A stretch of 64,000 bases of DNA, taken from the NCBI RefSeq assembly GCF_027943255.1, contig NC_072893.1, positions 60,358,001-60,422,000 of the forward strand, read 5' to 3'. Positions 43,771 through 55,625 of this stretch are shown here, piece after piece. The translations under genes were made by a program, and so were the position numbers. This DNA comes from Anastrepha obliqua. Taxonomy: Eukaryota > Arthropoda > Insecta > Diptera > Tephritidae. The first letter of the stretch is position 1. Each line of letters begins with the position of its first letter. Below the pieces are notes generated by a model. The model was not told the DNA's origin, did not search any database, and worked only from the letters and a program-made list of their open reading frames with translations.

Positions 43771-45597
43771 AATGCGCAATCGGACTTGGTTAGTTCTAAA
43801 ATAAATTTATTGCAACGTTTTTGAAGTATATATGCATGGATATATATTTACTTAATTTTAACTTAATCGAAAAATGTTTACTTATAAGCCTTTCTTTTAG
43901 AAATTTTGTTTTGTTTAAGGAAGCACTTTTTTGTTTTGAGATTCGTGCAAGAACGAAAATTTCATAAAAACAAATTTAATAGTGAATTGTTATGTTATTT
44001 CAAAATCGTGTAAAAAAGGCCGCGTAAAAAGGGAATTGGGTGTATAACACAAAATGCTGGCTGTAGGGGACAACTGCACCTAAAATGCTTAATTTATGGT
44101 GAAAACAAAATTTTGTTTTCGATTATACATTTAAATTTTTTAGGATTTCTCACATACATCGAATTTTGTAGAACAGCACGTTATTTTTTTTTAAGAAAAA
44201 TCGAAATTTTCATCCGATAATTGTTTATAATTTAATTACAAATGCACAGTTAAAATTTCAAGTTAATCGATTAAGATTTATTCGAATTATAATTCCTGCC
44301 GACTTTAAAAATGTAGCATTGAAAAACGCGTTTTTATTATTAAATATATTTTTTCCTTACCTTTATTTTATTATTAGAATTATTATATTTTTATTATTTT
44401 TATTACTTTTTCGTTTTGGTTTATTATTATCAGTTGTTGTTTACACGTAAAATAGTTTTCGCTTTGGAACTAGGCCCTGAAACCAAAAAATTGTATTTAT
44501 TTACGTCTTTTTAAAACCAAATACAGGACTTTGATCTGGTATCGCTATGGGCCAAAATGGTCTCTGCGTGGCTTCGGCCAGCCAGTATAATATATAACCT
44601 GACCTAATCTATGCCGTTTTAATAATCTACAGTATAAACTAGACACAATTGTAATTAGAAAAAGCCAATTTTGGCAACTAAAATGTTAGAAATCAATATA
44701 AATTCAATATTAACTAACTAAATTTAAATTTTTTACAAAATTAGATCCAGATAAAGCGAAATGAAGCAGGCTGGAATTGGATAATGAATTATAATATTCT
44801 TTTCGCCAAGCAACACTTGAATAGAGCTGCCTAAAATTACATTTGTTTGCAAAATAGTGAGTTATACCAGTTTTATGAGGTATAACCATACGCGTGAGCG
44901 GCGAATCTCTCAAATATTTCGTCAAGTGAGCCTAGCAGAGAAATGGCGAATAAAAGGTGCCTATAGTTTCTAAGTGCGCAAGCAATGGGTGCATTACTCG
45001 CAAATTTAGTCTTAAAGTTTACCCCATAAAAAGGGTAAAAATCGCGAGTACTTCTTTGTGAAACAAGACTGCTTTGTAAAGCTTATCTTCTTAAATATGT
45101 AGAACTGAAAAGTCGACGATGCCACTAACAACTCTGAAAATAAACGAAGTGAAAGAACTGCCCTTCTCTTTTCTAGAGATTCTAATTTAATTAGCTTCAG
45201 CCGCGAATTATAGGATGGAACATGAGCCTCAAATCGTAGGAAACGTAATGCCTACTTAAGAAAAATTTTATGAACTCAGTCTATTCTATTTATCGAATGT
45301 TGGTTGTAAAGGCTTCAAATTTACATATATTTTTACATTTTATAGTTTTTTATAGTGACCATGAAAAAATTCCTAAATTAAAACAAAATTTAAAAAATTA
45401 ACAAAAAAAATTGATTTAAAAATGTAAAAATTAAAGATAAAAAATTTTAAATTAAAAAAAAAAAACATTTGAAAGTCAAAAAAAACATATTAATCTCGTG
45501 TTTTTTATTTTTGTTATCGGCTTCTGGACATTTGTAAAAAAATTTTAAAAGGAAATGAATTAGTATCAATCTGAACATCGATATATTTATTTTACTT
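43771..45597. other. AT-rich spacer with a possible LINE 3' end
   Basis: No coding region. At 44460-44612, GATCTGGTATCGCTATGGGC and CTTCGGCCAGCCAGTA followed by AACCTGACCTAATC resemble the 3'UTR and CCTAA-type tail of the LINEs at 21860 and 30254, though no ORF2 precedes it. GCATTGAAAAACGCG near 44318 echoes the AAAAACGCG block of the 15480 and 29082 elements. Confidence 0.35.
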
Positions 45598-45906
45598 TAT
45601 AATTGGCGCGTACACTCTTTTTGGGTGTTTGGCGGAGGAGGAGGAGCCTTCTATTTGTGGTGTGCGTCTTGATATTGTTCCACAAATGGAGGGACCTACA
45701 GTTTCAAGCCGACTCCGAACGGCAGATATTTTTTACGAGGAGCTTTTTTATGACAGAAATACACTCGGAGGTTTGCCATTGCCTGCCGAGGGGCGACCGC
45801 TATTAGAAAACTGTTTTTCTTAATTTTGGTGTTTCATCGAGATTCGAACCCACGTTCTCTCTGTGAATTCCGAATGGTAGTCACGCACCAACCCATTCGG
45901 CTACAT
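45598..45906 (-). mobile_element. tRNA-derived SINE, near full-length
   Basis: The 3' end is at left: AATTGGCGCGTACACTCTTT, TTGGGTGTTTGG (hairpin strand). The core is complete, and the head at right has GATTCGAACCCACG (B box complement) and CCGAATGG-TAGTCACGCACCAAC-CCATTCGG, the perfect 8-bp stem. This is one of the least diverged copies. Confidence 0.9.
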
Positions 45907-46155
45907 CGATATATATATAAATATATAATTGGCGCTTACATTCTTTTTGGGTGTTTGGCCGAGTTCCTCTTCCTATTTGTGATGTGCGTCTTGATGTTGT
46001 TCCACAAATGGAGGTACCTACAATTTTAAAACGACTCCGAGCGGCAGAAATTTGCTATGCCGACCTTTATCACGGAAGAAATACACTCCGCGGTTTTGTA
46101 TTGCCTGCGGAAGGAGGACCGCATTTTAAAATACTTTTTCTATCATTTGATATTG
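45907..46155 (-). mobile_element. second SINE copy in tandem, headless
   Basis: Starting after a TCGATATATATATAAATATA tail, the minus-strand 3' end reads AATTGGCGCTTACATTCTTT then TTGGGTGTTTGGCCGAG. The core continues to CCGCATTTTAAAATACTTTT near 46140. The head is missing. Same orientation as the preceding copy, separated only by the TA-rich tail, as if one inserted into the other's tail. Confidence 0.85.
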
Positions 46156-46329
46156 AGATTTGGTTTAAATCAAATTTAAGGAAAAATGCATTTTTTCTAT
46201 GGAAATTCAATGGTAATTTTCAAAGCGTTGCTGACTGGGTAAAAATTAAAAAAAGGAGACTAAGTTCTTTAACCATAGATCAAATTTAGAGCGTAGCAGC
46301 AAGAAAAAAATAATAAATAATAATACGTA

Positions 46330-46391
46330 ATACGTATGTATGTGTGTATGTATGTATGTATGTTTGTATGTATGTAGGTATGTATGTATTT
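46330..46391 (+). repeat. (TATG)n microsatellite
   Basis: Roughly fourteen TATG units with a few substitutions (TGTG, TTTG, TAGG). Confidence 0.9.
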
Positions 46392-48038
46392 ATTCCTTTA
46401 AAAACATCCAAACTCCAAATTGTATTGATGAAAACCCTGAACTTTTCAAGGCACAATCAAATGTATTAACAGTTAGAGCTGCAGATTTAGATTAGCTAAA
46501 TAAGGAAAAGGCAGCGGGCCATCGTAGCATATTTATTATCCAGCCCAAGGCAGAGAGTGGCGCGTAGTGTTGTATGATTATAAAATATTCAATAACAATA
46601 TGTTTTATTAAATTTATAATAAAATAACCCGTTGAATTCACAATTTTTAAATGAATTTTTTTATTTGGATCAACCAATGGCAACGCAAGCGAAAATTTAA
46701 CAATTATACAACTGCTCCATATCTACGATAGTTGGCGAACGCGTTTTCCATGTAATCTGCTTCATATTTATTTAAAAATACATAAATACGTACATACATA
46801 CCATATGTACATATGTATGTATTTACATTGCGTAGGTTGCTCTGTTTATTGTACAACACTTGTGAGTAAATTCTTTTTGTCAAGAAAACCATCTTTATGA
46901 ATGAAAAAATTTAAATATTTACTTCTTACTTTATGAGGAATACAAAGGAAGATCTTAAATTATGCCTCCGAAAGGAAATAGTTTTTTGAATAATTTATTT
47001 AGTATTCCAAATATTTTTCTTTACAAATGCCTTTTTAGTGAATGCTTCATTTGTATCGACATATTTGTGCTATCGATTTATTTTTTATTATCGATATGCG
47101 CATGCGAAATATTCTCCTACAACAGCAGCCTCTTTAAATCCTCCAAAACAATTTTTTTATTTATTAAATATGTAGATAAATTTCTATATTTAGCAGTTCG
47201 AAATTTCCCTAAATATTTGTGAATGGGCGAGAAGTGGCAGGCAAAGATGCACATTTAATACATCCGCAGCGTTAAGTTATCGTTTTAAGAGCCATAGAAA
47301 GCGATATTTGCACAAACAATTCGAATTCAAGGCGCACAAATTGTATTTCTTTTTTTTCATTTCAAACATTTTATCAGTTTGGCTGAAATTCGGAATGATA
47401 TTTAAATTGCCTCAAGACAGTCCTGGCTGTCTAGTAGTTGAGAAACCAAAAAAAAACTTCTTTTACTGTGGGAGATTTTTAGTACAATTAAGTTATTTTT
47501 ATTCAATGGAATGCTTCTTATATACACACATAAATACATATTTCATTCTTAAACAAAAATGTGTGCATCTCTTCTTAAGCAATTGCAAGAGATTTTTCAC
47601 CGATTTAACCTTTTTTAATCGCTTACTCATTATTTTGTGGTCAATATAGCATTTGGGTATCTTTGCTTAACATTTTTTGAAAGGTCACAAAGCACTAAGT
47701 TGATAGGATATAAGATTTCTCGATATTTTAGATGGAATATAGAAAATCCCCAATATGTAAATACTAATACAAAATTTGCTCACGTCTCCCAAAATGAGTT
47801 CGAAAACAATAAGTTGAAAATCTACTCGATAGTTGAATAAAATTCCTAAAATTTTTTCCAGTATTGAGGAAACATTTGTTTTATGATTTTCAAAAGATCT
47901 TTTTTTAAAGCAAATTTGAAACATTTGTTACCTAAACCAAAAGTATGGCGCCGATTTAATTGAAATCTCCTGAAGCTTTTTCTTCTAGTATTAGAAGCAT
48001 TTCTCGATTTCTTTTATTATTGAAGTTTATTTTTATTG
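46392..48038. other. AT-rich intronic spacer, no gene
   Basis: Frames here are AT-driven, rich in Phe/Leu/Ile/Lys, and lack domains. A TACATACATACCATATGTACATATGTATG stretch at about 46790-46820 is palindromic microsatellite sequence. Confidence 0.45.
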
Positions 48039-48269
48039 TACAAGACGGGGACACTGCCGGAAAATCTATAATTGTGCAATTGGCATCGTACGTCAGACAT
48101 ATTTGACACTTGTAAAACTGACAGCTGCAGTATACAAACAGACATGCAATGGGGCGCGAAAAAAATAATCGTCAAAATAAAGATCTCCATCACTCAAACT
48201 AATTCCTTTTGATTAGTAAACAAGTTATTCAAAAACAAATTTGAATGATTAATTTTGTGACACCTTGTA
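48039..48269 (+). mobile_element. MITE copy 3, with TA at both ends
   Basis: TA-CAAGACGGGGACACTGCC is the decayed left end and GATTAATTTTGTGACACCTTG-TA the good right end. Shared interior: CAGCTGCAGTATACAAACAG, CATGCAATGGGGCGCGAAAA and CCATCACTCAAACTA. The terminal TA dinucleotides suggest Tc1/mariner-type target duplication. Confidence 0.82.
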
Positions 48270-48474
48270 GATACCAATCATGCTTCATCAAGGCTTAAAT
48301 AAAATTGCTTAAGATAAGCTAATTCTTACAACACCCATATATTTCATTGCTCCATGAATTTGCTTATTATTCCATTATTTCATTAAACATAGAAAAGGAA
48401 ACATTAATTTTATTCCTTTCGATATTTTTGTGAGTATCACTGAGGTGATTGTGATTCCATTCACAAATTTACTA

Positions 48475-48615
48475 CTGGGTCGGTTGCTATAGCCGAAAGA
48501 GGCTGTGTTTGACAAAAATTCGGTAAATCCGCGGCCCCAGAACCACTATGAACACGAAATAAAACATAAAACAAATGTTTTCAATTAGCGGTGGCGCCGT
48601 TCGGAATCAGGAACC
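48475..48615 (+). mobile_element. tRNA-derived SINE copy, truncated
   Basis: The head GGTCGGTTGCTATAGCCGAA followed by AAAATTCGGTAAATCC is degenerate. The AATTAGCGGTGGCGCCGTTC block joins the start of the core directly to the CCGTTCGGAATC block, so the middle is deleted. Confidence 0.65.
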
Positions 48616-48639
48616 ACTCCGAATAGTTACTTTGAGGCC

Positions 48640-49190
48640 TTAGTAGGTCTGACTTGGTAGCAAAAGAAGGAGCTCTATAACATATCCCCCATTTTGCTAA
48701 TAGCTGAGCAATTAGTGATACCGGAGATATATCTCATATACTAACGATTGTCAGAGTTTTAGCAGTTCAAACTGCTATAAAATCCCTTCACTGCAATAAT
48801 ACTTCCCACAAAGTAGGAACTGAATATAGAACTATTCTAAATGAGTTGGCTAGGTGGCACGATTATTGTCTGGTTCTCTGTACACAGACATATTCTTGCA
48901 TATTGTATCACGGATGAGCTGACTAGGGTGGAACTGAATATAAATCGGTATACTTGGTGCAGGCCAACAGTAGATGCAACATAGGGTACATTTGTAAAGT
49001 AACTAGACAGGACTGGCCTAAATGGAATGTACACAGAAGTAGCTCCTTCCTTAATCTAGACCGAACTTCCATTAGTACGTTAGTTAGTACGATCACTGCC
49101 TTGAAGTTACACGTATGGCATTTCCCTTTAAAGATTTCAGTCGCAGCTGCAGGGACGAGGAGGAAGTAGAGAACGTTGAGCATAGAGAAA
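48640..49190 (+). pseudogene. LINE ORF2 C-terminal fragment
   Basis: One frame reads VTRQDWPKWNVHRSSSFLNL, then DRTSISTLVSTITALKLHVW, close to the intact LINE's SRLAWPEWNMGRTKSLLKLG...RDLRIVVGVLSGHC. Upstream, near 48890, ITDELTRVELNINRY resembles ADELAR...... Further motifs are too eroded. Same R1/LOA-like clade, much older. Confidence 0.6.
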
Positions 49191-49227
49191 GAAGGAGTAT
49201 GATTATATGTTAGTAAATAGATATATC

Positions 49228-49752
49228 GGGTGTTTTTTTAAGAGCTTAACAACTTGAAATTATAATAAAACACAGAAATATTGTTGGAGTGAATTTGTTT
49301 CTTTATAATCTCTCAATCAGTCCAATTTTTGACTACTTCACTCAATAAATCTGGCTGTATGGCGTCAATGGTAGCTTGAATATTACAATAAATCGATTGT
49401 TGAGCTCGCTGTATGACAAGTTGGAACCAGATGTTTAGCTGATTAATTTTAGGAAACAAAAATTCAGTCAGCATGGGTCTTTAGCGCTCGCTATTCTCCG
49501 TAATGGCAGCTCCCACTACATTTCGAAAAAAATAAGGATCAATATGCCGTCAGTGCTTTGTGAACTTCGCGAACAGACTTTTTTTTCAAAATGAATTTTC
49601 ACAGTTGAAAAACTTTGTTCTGGCGTTAAACGATTCACAATGACTTGTCGAACCTTACTGAAGAGAAATGTCAGCACAGCTTGCCATTCTCAGCTGTCAA
49701 ACCATAGTTATCCATATCGGTAGTTAAGAGCGATGCAACTAAAAAAACACCC
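49228..49752 (-). mobile_element. Tc1/mariner-like element, internally deleted
   Basis: The ends GGGTGTTTTTTTAAGAGC and (inverted) GGGTGTTTTTTTAGTTGC match for 13 bp. Minus-strand coding fragments read PYFFRNVVGAAITENSE-like, MLTEFLFPKINQLNIWFQL, then after a deletion VIQRAQQSIYCNIQATIDAI and QPDLLSEVVKNWTD. The order equals ...GPYFF..............FFLP.L...D...WFQ, then TIDALE.NI..A....P..L..V..NW of the insect group seen at 14640, 25130 and 61860. The second and third catalytic residues fall in the deletion. Confidence 0.75.
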
Positions 49753-49753
49753 C

Positions 49754-49947
49754 GCACAAAATGGCGCAAAATTAGTCATCAATTTAGTTTTTGAATCATT
49801 TTTTATTAAATAAAAAAACGATTTTGAGTGATGAAAATCTTTATTTTACTTTTACGCGTGCCTGGTTGCCACCTGTCCAGTTCACAAGTGCCAAATATGA
49901 TTGACGTACGACGCAATTTATAAAAATTATTAATCTACCGATTGTGA
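49754..49947 (-). mobile_element. MITE copy 4 (inverted)
   Basis: On the minus strand the blocks run AATCGGTAGATTAATAATTT (eroded left end), CAATTTGGCACTTGTGAACTGG-type, GGTGGCAACCAGGC, CGCGTAAAAGTAAAATAAAG, ATTTTCATCACTCAAAAT and end GATGACTAATTTTGCGCCAT. It begins one base after the TIR of the 49228 element. Confidence 0.75.
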
Positions 49948-51265
49948 TTTAGTATAAAATAGTAAATACCTACAAATGGTAGGCTAACTTTGTTTGCACT
50001 TTTGCTTAACTCTGTTTATTCATTTATTATAAGTCAAAATTCGCCCTCAATTCTCCTTGGCTTGCTTCATCAAGATATTGTATTTTCATTTTGGCCCACA
50101 AAATAATAAATTAAGTTCACCATTTTCTAAGATTCGGCCATTTTTTTTTTGGATGTCCTAATGGTTTCTTAATTTAACAAAATCGAGCTTGAAATATTAG
50201 CAGACATTTTTATCTTTTTTTATTTATTTTCTTCAAGATATATGAAATTATTTAATCTGCTTAAGCGTCAGGTTTTTAATGTATCGACCGACAAAACTAT
50301 ATTCTTTATTGTATTATATTATGGAAATACCCATTCATTGACTTATGTCGCCCAGATAATCGATTTATGTGAAAAGTTTGCTTTGTGTAGAAATGAATTT
50401 GAAACAGCAACATTTCTATGGCTTTTTTTGCATTGTTAATTAGCATAAATAATGCAAATATAATGAGACTTTGGAATTGAAATCTCTTTTATAAACACTT
50501 AGAACTGAATAAATTATTTTATTATTTATCAATCAAACAATTCAATGTCTCAGAATTTATTCAAATTTCATATCAATGTAACGGAAATGATAGCAATTGT
50601 GATGGGTTGAAACTCATAATGTGTATATGCAAATGCATACATATATAGATGTACTTGTGTGTATGTATAAAATTTAAATATATACTAATAAAAGTAGATG
50701 TCTGCCTCTGTCGATCGGTGGTGATAGTAAAATTAATTGTTTGCTTTTTTGTTGGCTGTTTATAAACACATGACTCTTTGTTAGTCTCATTAATCAAATA
50801 ATAATCAATTAATTGAATGCAAATAATACAGACATATGAACAACAACAAATATAAAAGCAAAACCATTATTTAAGGGTTACTGTAGTTACTCATTCTTAC
50901 ACAAGATACACAATGTGCGATTGTGTTTAGTTGTTATTGGATTCAATACGAACTAATTGAATGATGTGATTTGTTTTGGCAAAACACGAAATGACCTTAT
51001 TCTTTGAAATTTGCCGACCTATCAAAACATTTACTAAACACAATTGCATCGTATTGATTAGAAATATTAACTAAAATTCTTGACAACTAAAATACTTTGA
51101 CGCACGTCTCGATTTCGATTTATAAAATGCATGTGTGCAATCAGACAATGCATTCGCATATGTATTGTAAATATGTACATTTCTATGTACGTAGCATTGC
51201 GAGTGTGCCTATAAATAACATTTGCGTATGTTATTTCTCTCGGTTTTAAAAATGTTTAATTAAAG
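49948..51265. other. AT-rich intronic spacer, no gene
   Basis: Nothing assigned. Microsatellite TATATAGATGTACTTGTGTG near 50640 and ATGTACATTTCTATGTACGT near 51172. Confidence 0.45.
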
Positions 51266-51267
51266 TA

Positions 51268-51474
51268 ATGAACGATATTAGACTCAATATTGACCAAAAC
51301 TTTGTGACTTTTAAAATTTTACTTGACCATTCCAAAGCGTTTAACTGCGTGGACCACAAACTTTTAATCTTAAAACTTAACAACTCGTTTAGATTCACTA
51401 CGGCGGCATCAGCTCTTGTGCAATATGTTCGCAGTGGTCGTTTGCAAGCAGTATGGGTATATCCAAGTGCTTAA
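51268..51474 (+). pseudogene. LINE reverse transcriptase fragment, palm start (I/jockey-like)
   Basis: The frame reads FKILLDHSKAFNCVDHKLLI then LKLNNSFRF and VRSGRLQAVWV. LLDFSKAFDCVDH..L..KL is motif A of many insect non-LTR reverse transcriptases. Here the second Asp reads Asn. Motifs B and C are missing. Confidence 0.7.
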
Positions 51475-51516
51475 CTCTAACTAGAAATTTTCCTCAAGAC
51501 ACTATTCTTCACTCTT

Positions 51517-52175
51517 TAGGTTAGGTTTGGTTTGACTTGCATATAGACCAGGAATAGATCCATAGTGATACCCAGTGTTGGTATGGAGAGCTTAAGATCT
51601 TTATATTTTGATAATTTAAGTAGGCTGCTAATTTTTTGATCTGCCACGCTTTCTGAGTTTGAAAATAATGCAGAGGTTCTGCAATTTATTTTTGTGTGGC
51701 TAAGTGCATGGCAGTGGCGAACACCTTCGTTACATTTTGCATTAGTTACAGTTTGGCAGCGTACGAAGGAGTGTCCCGTCACCTTCGACACCCAGATTTA
51801 CACTGCTTATTGGGAAGAGATAAAATATAGTTCGAAGACCTGAAATTGTGCCTGCGTAGCATAATTTACGCGGTCCTGCATGGGCTGGTTCTTTCCCATC
51901 TTGAGTTCGCTTCTTGAATCACTGCTGCATCTATGTATATCCAGTCGTTATTTGCAGAGTGGGGGTTGTATACCGGCTGTGCTTGCTACAAGAAAATTTG
52001 CGCTTGCTTTGGATAGAATATCCACTTTCTCGTTTCCTTCGATTCACTTGTGTCCTGCACCCCAGTTGATGGTGGTTTGCTTCTTAGTTCCGTGTCTTAG
52101 TGTGAGTTTTTCAATTAGTCCTGCTTCTGCTTTGATGGCTGCTTGGCCGTCAATGTAAAAGTTTATTTGGGCTAA
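51517..52175 (-). pseudogene. LINE RNase H and 3' end with GGTTAGG tail
   Basis: Minus-strand frames give INFYIDGQAAIKAEAGLIEK with LTLRHGTKKQTTINWGAGHK (from the Y.D..AA......K.......L.W.PGH. RNase H strand), IEGNEKVDILSKASANFLVA (GNE..D.LA), then ISGLRTIFYLF and a 3' part ending in CCAAACCTAACCTAAAG. Stops occur throughout. It sits directly after the plus-strand RT piece. Confidence 0.7.
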
Positions 52176-52367
52176 ATTAAAAAATAATTACTAATCTCAA
52201 AAATGTATTTCAATAACTATTTCAAAGAAGATAAAGGCGCATTTTTTTCATATTACACCAGTTGACCCTTTTTGGGCCTTTCTTCTAAATGCCAAATTTT
52301 TGTTTCTTTTACTTTACTATATTAGTAGAAGGAAACATAGAAGAGAATTTTTATGAAAAACGATTAA
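52176..52367. other. spacer
   Basis: No feature; TTAA at 52364-52367 is the left target copy of the next element. Confidence 0.5.
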
Positions 52368-52991
52368 GGGGTACCGGTGGTCTAGGCCTCACAAATTTAG
52401 GGTATTTTCAGATTTCATTTTAAATATAAAAAAAATGAAAAATGAAACGAACGAAGAACGCTTTTTATTTAACTTCTTTTATATACAAAAATGAAAAAAA
52501 AAATTAATTTTAATAATTTAAAAAATGGCTCTTAAGTTGACCCTCCCGAAAAACCGAAAAATTGGACCTAGACGGTGTTGTCCATTCTGGGTCTTTTATT
52601 TATCTGAAACACAAAAACTCAAAAAAGTTATTAATCAGTGTGCTATGTTCCACTACTACAATAAAAAAAAATTGACAAAATGGCGCGGGTTTGAATTTGA
52701 CACTCTAAAAATTGTTGTTTTTTCAGTTTTTTACTCAAAAAAATACGAAACAATTGATATAATAGTGTGATTCGAATACGGGCGATAGCCATTGATATTG
52801 TGAGCAACATATTAAAATTTCAGACGATTCGATTGGGGTTTTTTTTTGACAACATCACCGCGCTTTACTGGGCTGTAATATTGAGAATTTCAGCATGAAA
52901 ATGTCACAGTACGTTCTTAAGATACTTTACTTTCGAAATATCGAAAAAACAAAAAATCGATTTTCTGAAATTTCTAGACCACCAGAACCCC
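52368..52991 (+). mobile_element. non-autonomous DNA element flanked by TTAA, family copy 2
   Basis: TTAA at 52364-52367 and 52992-52995. The ends GGGGTACCGGTGGTCTAG and (inverted) GGGGTTCTGGTGGTCTAG differ at 3 of 18 positions. Interior blocks shared with 9604-10327 are TTTAGGGTATTTTCAG, TTGACCCTCCCGAAAAA, GGTGTTGTCCATTCTGG, ATTTGACACTCTAAAAATTG, and CGATTCGATTGG. 624 bp, non-coding. Confidence 0.78.
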
Positions 52992-53109
52992 TTAAGTTTT
53001 TAATAATTTTATTGCAAATTGCAATTAGTGACTTTTTTGGTGAACATTTTTCATGCTGGTATAATGATTACTATTATTATTATTGTTGGGCCTAAAACTG
53101 GAGGGTTCT

Positions 53110-53640
53110 GATAAATTTGACTTTTTGATTCATGTCACTAAAGGGTTTAGAGCCGCATCACCTAGGAGTACGAGTCTTCATCTTGCGAGAGCTGCACATT
53201 TGTAGAAAATATACTTTTGAGTTTCAGCGTCAAGTTCCCAAAACGGGCAGTCGCATGTTTCCACTAATTCTAGTTTACTAAAATGATAACGATGTATCGT
53301 GTACGAGCCAGAGTAAGTTTCTATTCAGATATACGAGGAAGAACTTAACACTCTTCTGGAGTGCAAATAAACTGTTTAACCTGCCACTGTACTTTACTCT
53401 CCATCTAGTGTTGCGTGCATTCCCTGTCTCACCAGTTTTTGATAAACTCTTGATGTGGGTTTAGTTGTACCCAAAAAGAATTCTGCTTTCTGGAATTTCA
53501 AAATAGCGCCTGGTACTCAGTCCAACAAAATGGTGTTTTTGTTCCCAGAGTATTGAGAACAGTGAATCATTCCTCAACGATTTTGAATTTTATCTGGAAA
53601 ATTTTTCTTATGCACTTGAAATGATGAATTTTACATAGTA
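53110..53640 (-). pseudogene. LINE C-terminal fragment
   Basis: Minus strand: QKAEFFLGTTKPTSRVYQKL, GRQVKQFIC-like and CVKFFLVYLNRNLLWL, then a zinc-knuckle-like EKAETQKYIFYKCAALARWR with LLGDAALNP. The CP/AALAR.R...LG ending resembles the termini of the LINEs at 21860 and 36089. No RT motifs remain. Confidence 0.5.
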
Positions 53641-54339
53641 ATGCTGCATCCTAAATTTTTAATTTGCTAGTCAATTTACATTTTCTAAATTATCAATTAA
53701 TCATTTTAACTATTTAATCAAATATATAATACTTTAAATATATATCCTGATTTTATTATATTAATATGAAATTATTAATTATGAAATGGATGGGGATATA
53801 TCCAACTATTTAACTTCACTTTTCAACTTCGTTTTCCTAGCTATTGTAAAAATCGAAAAAAAGTTGTACTTTCCTCCCATGAAATAAAGTACAGCTAATG
53901 GATACTATAAAAAACATTTATATGTATTTGTTCTGGCGGACTTTTTTTGTTTTTTGTTTTTAAGCTGGGGGACTATAAGAACTTAAAGCTATTTATTGAA
54001 TTTCTTTCCTTTGTAACTTTAAAGTAATTTAAAAATTAAAATTGATGCAAAAATGAGAAACTGAGTATGCAGTATTACTAAATAAAGTCTATAGTTCAAC
54101 GTGCATTTCAAATGTTTTCTTCCTGGGCTTCAAATAATATTGTGAAATTGAAATTTGAAAAGGTTGAGCCAAGGAGCACCAGGAGATTTGGTAGCTCCTA
54201 AAACACTCAGGCTAAAAAGCCCATTGTATTTAAAGCTCTAGAAAAGGGGTAGATAGTCAAGGGAGAAAAGTATCAGAAAAGAGATAGGAAAGAATATAGA
54301 CAGAGATAGAGGTAGTTAGTTCTGTGAGAATTTTCCAGA
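53641..54339. other. AT-rich spacer, no gene
   Basis: No assignment. CAAGGAGCACCAGGAGATTTG near 54172 may be the edge of another LINE tail. Confidence 0.4.
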
Positions 54340-54650
54340 TTCTTTGGCAAATCTGTAAATATCCTCCAGTTTTAGAGAACGAATATTACTCATTCTCATG
54401 ACATCGGAACCCAAAACTCGTAGCCGTGCTCTAACAAAGGCAGGACACTCTCAGAGAAAGAGCTCAGTGCTATCCGCCTCCTCCAAGCAAGGCACTGGGT
54501 CCTCAATGATTCCAATGTTGGTCATACGCTGACCCCATGGGTTGTGTTCTGCAATGATACCGGCCATCCTGCAATGATACCGGCTTTCCTTATAGAGTAG
54601 AAAGTTTGACAGTTTTCTGTTCGGACTTGTCACAAAACACTTTGCAGTTC
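54340..54650 (-). pseudogene. LINE 3'-terminal coding fragment
   Basis: The minus-strand frame reads GIIEDPVPCLEEADSTELFL, stop, ECPAFVRARLRVLGSDVMRM, then SNIRSLKLEDIYRFAKESGK. C..E......L..CPAF...R...LG is the usual LINE C-terminal zinc-knuckle pattern. A direct repeat of GCAATGATACCGGC at 54552 and 54572 is a local duplication. Confidence 0.65.
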
Positions 54651-54949
54651 TGCAAATAATAGTGTACTTTCTAGTGCAATATAAACTTTGTCGTATAGTG
54701 TAATAGAAAAAATTTAAGATAAAACATAAAAAAGTAAGATAAGAACAAATAAAACTCAAAAGTGAATATTTTTAGTGATTTTCTTATATTTATATGAACT
54801 TTCGCGTATTAAATCTTTTATCGAATTAAAAAACACAAAATCAAACTTTAAAACCAAAGAATGATAATTTGGTGCTTTGCTCAAAATCTGGTGCTATATA
54901 TTATATATTGAGCAGTAGAATAAAAAAACCAGAAAAACAACATTTTTCT

Positions 54950-55250
54950 GCCGACTTGTGTTGTTTCTTCTAAATGCTGACCATTACGTCGGATACACAC
55001 TTGGAATCTGGCCTCCGTACTCCGTGTCACTTGCTGAAGAAGTGATGCCGAGACAGTCGCTGGGTTTGTTCCATAGACTTTACTTTTGAGGTACCACCAC
55101 AGAAAAAAAGAACAAAGGGATAAGATCGGGCGACCTGGTGGCCAGAATATGTCACCGAAACGGCTTATCAGTTTGTTAGGGAAGAATCGTCGCAGTATTG
55201 TCATGGTCTCTCTGGCCGTGCGAAATATCTCTTTTTTTGTCAATTGTACC
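54950..55250 (-). pseudogene. Tc1/mariner-like transposase C-terminus
   Basis: The minus strand reads FWPPGRPILSLCSFFLWWYL, then KSKVYGTNPATVSASLLQQV and CIRRNGQHLEE. It derives from WPPRSPDLTPCDFFLWGYLKSKVY...PAT...L...I...........C...NG.HL. The third catalytic Asp position (CDFF) now reads CSFF. N-terminal and first catalytic regions are absent. This terminus would fit the HTH-only element at 4305. Confidence 0.72.
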
Positions 55251-55399
55251 AAATACTTATTAATCAGATCAGGATGTCTAGCAATTAAGTTCTGGGACTT
55301 TGGTTATAACTCATCAACTGGCAAACTCAAATAAAAAAGATTAGAGATTTTGAAGTCGTACTGAAATGAAAGTTAGAAGCGATTATATGGAATTGCAAA

Positions 55400-55625
55400 T
55401 AATAGAAGAAACGGGTTCGAAGCCCACTATGTACATGAAGCTTCAAAAAACCAAAATATTTCTAATAGCGGTTGTTCATGAGCAGGTAATGAAAAACCTC
55501 CGAATGCATTCATGCCATATAAAGGATCTCATTGATCTGGCGTTCTGAGGCGACATGAAACTCTAGATTCCTCCATTTGTGGGAGAATATCACCCAGTCG
55601 GGAAGTTGAAGTAGAATTTTGGTCA
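55400..55625 (+). mobile_element. tRNA-derived SINE copy, 5' truncated
   Basis: It begins within the head at a good B box (GGGTTCGAAGCCC, 55415-55427). The core has TTTCTAATAGCGGTTGTTCA, CTCCGAATGCATTCATGCC, and CTCCATTTGTGGGAGAATAT blocks. The 3' end fades near 55625. Confidence 0.72.

Noticed and set aside
46962..47649. Two Phe/Leu/Ile-rich frames resembling membrane proteins
   Set aside because: Composition follows from poly-T-rich DNA; no start context or splice evidence.
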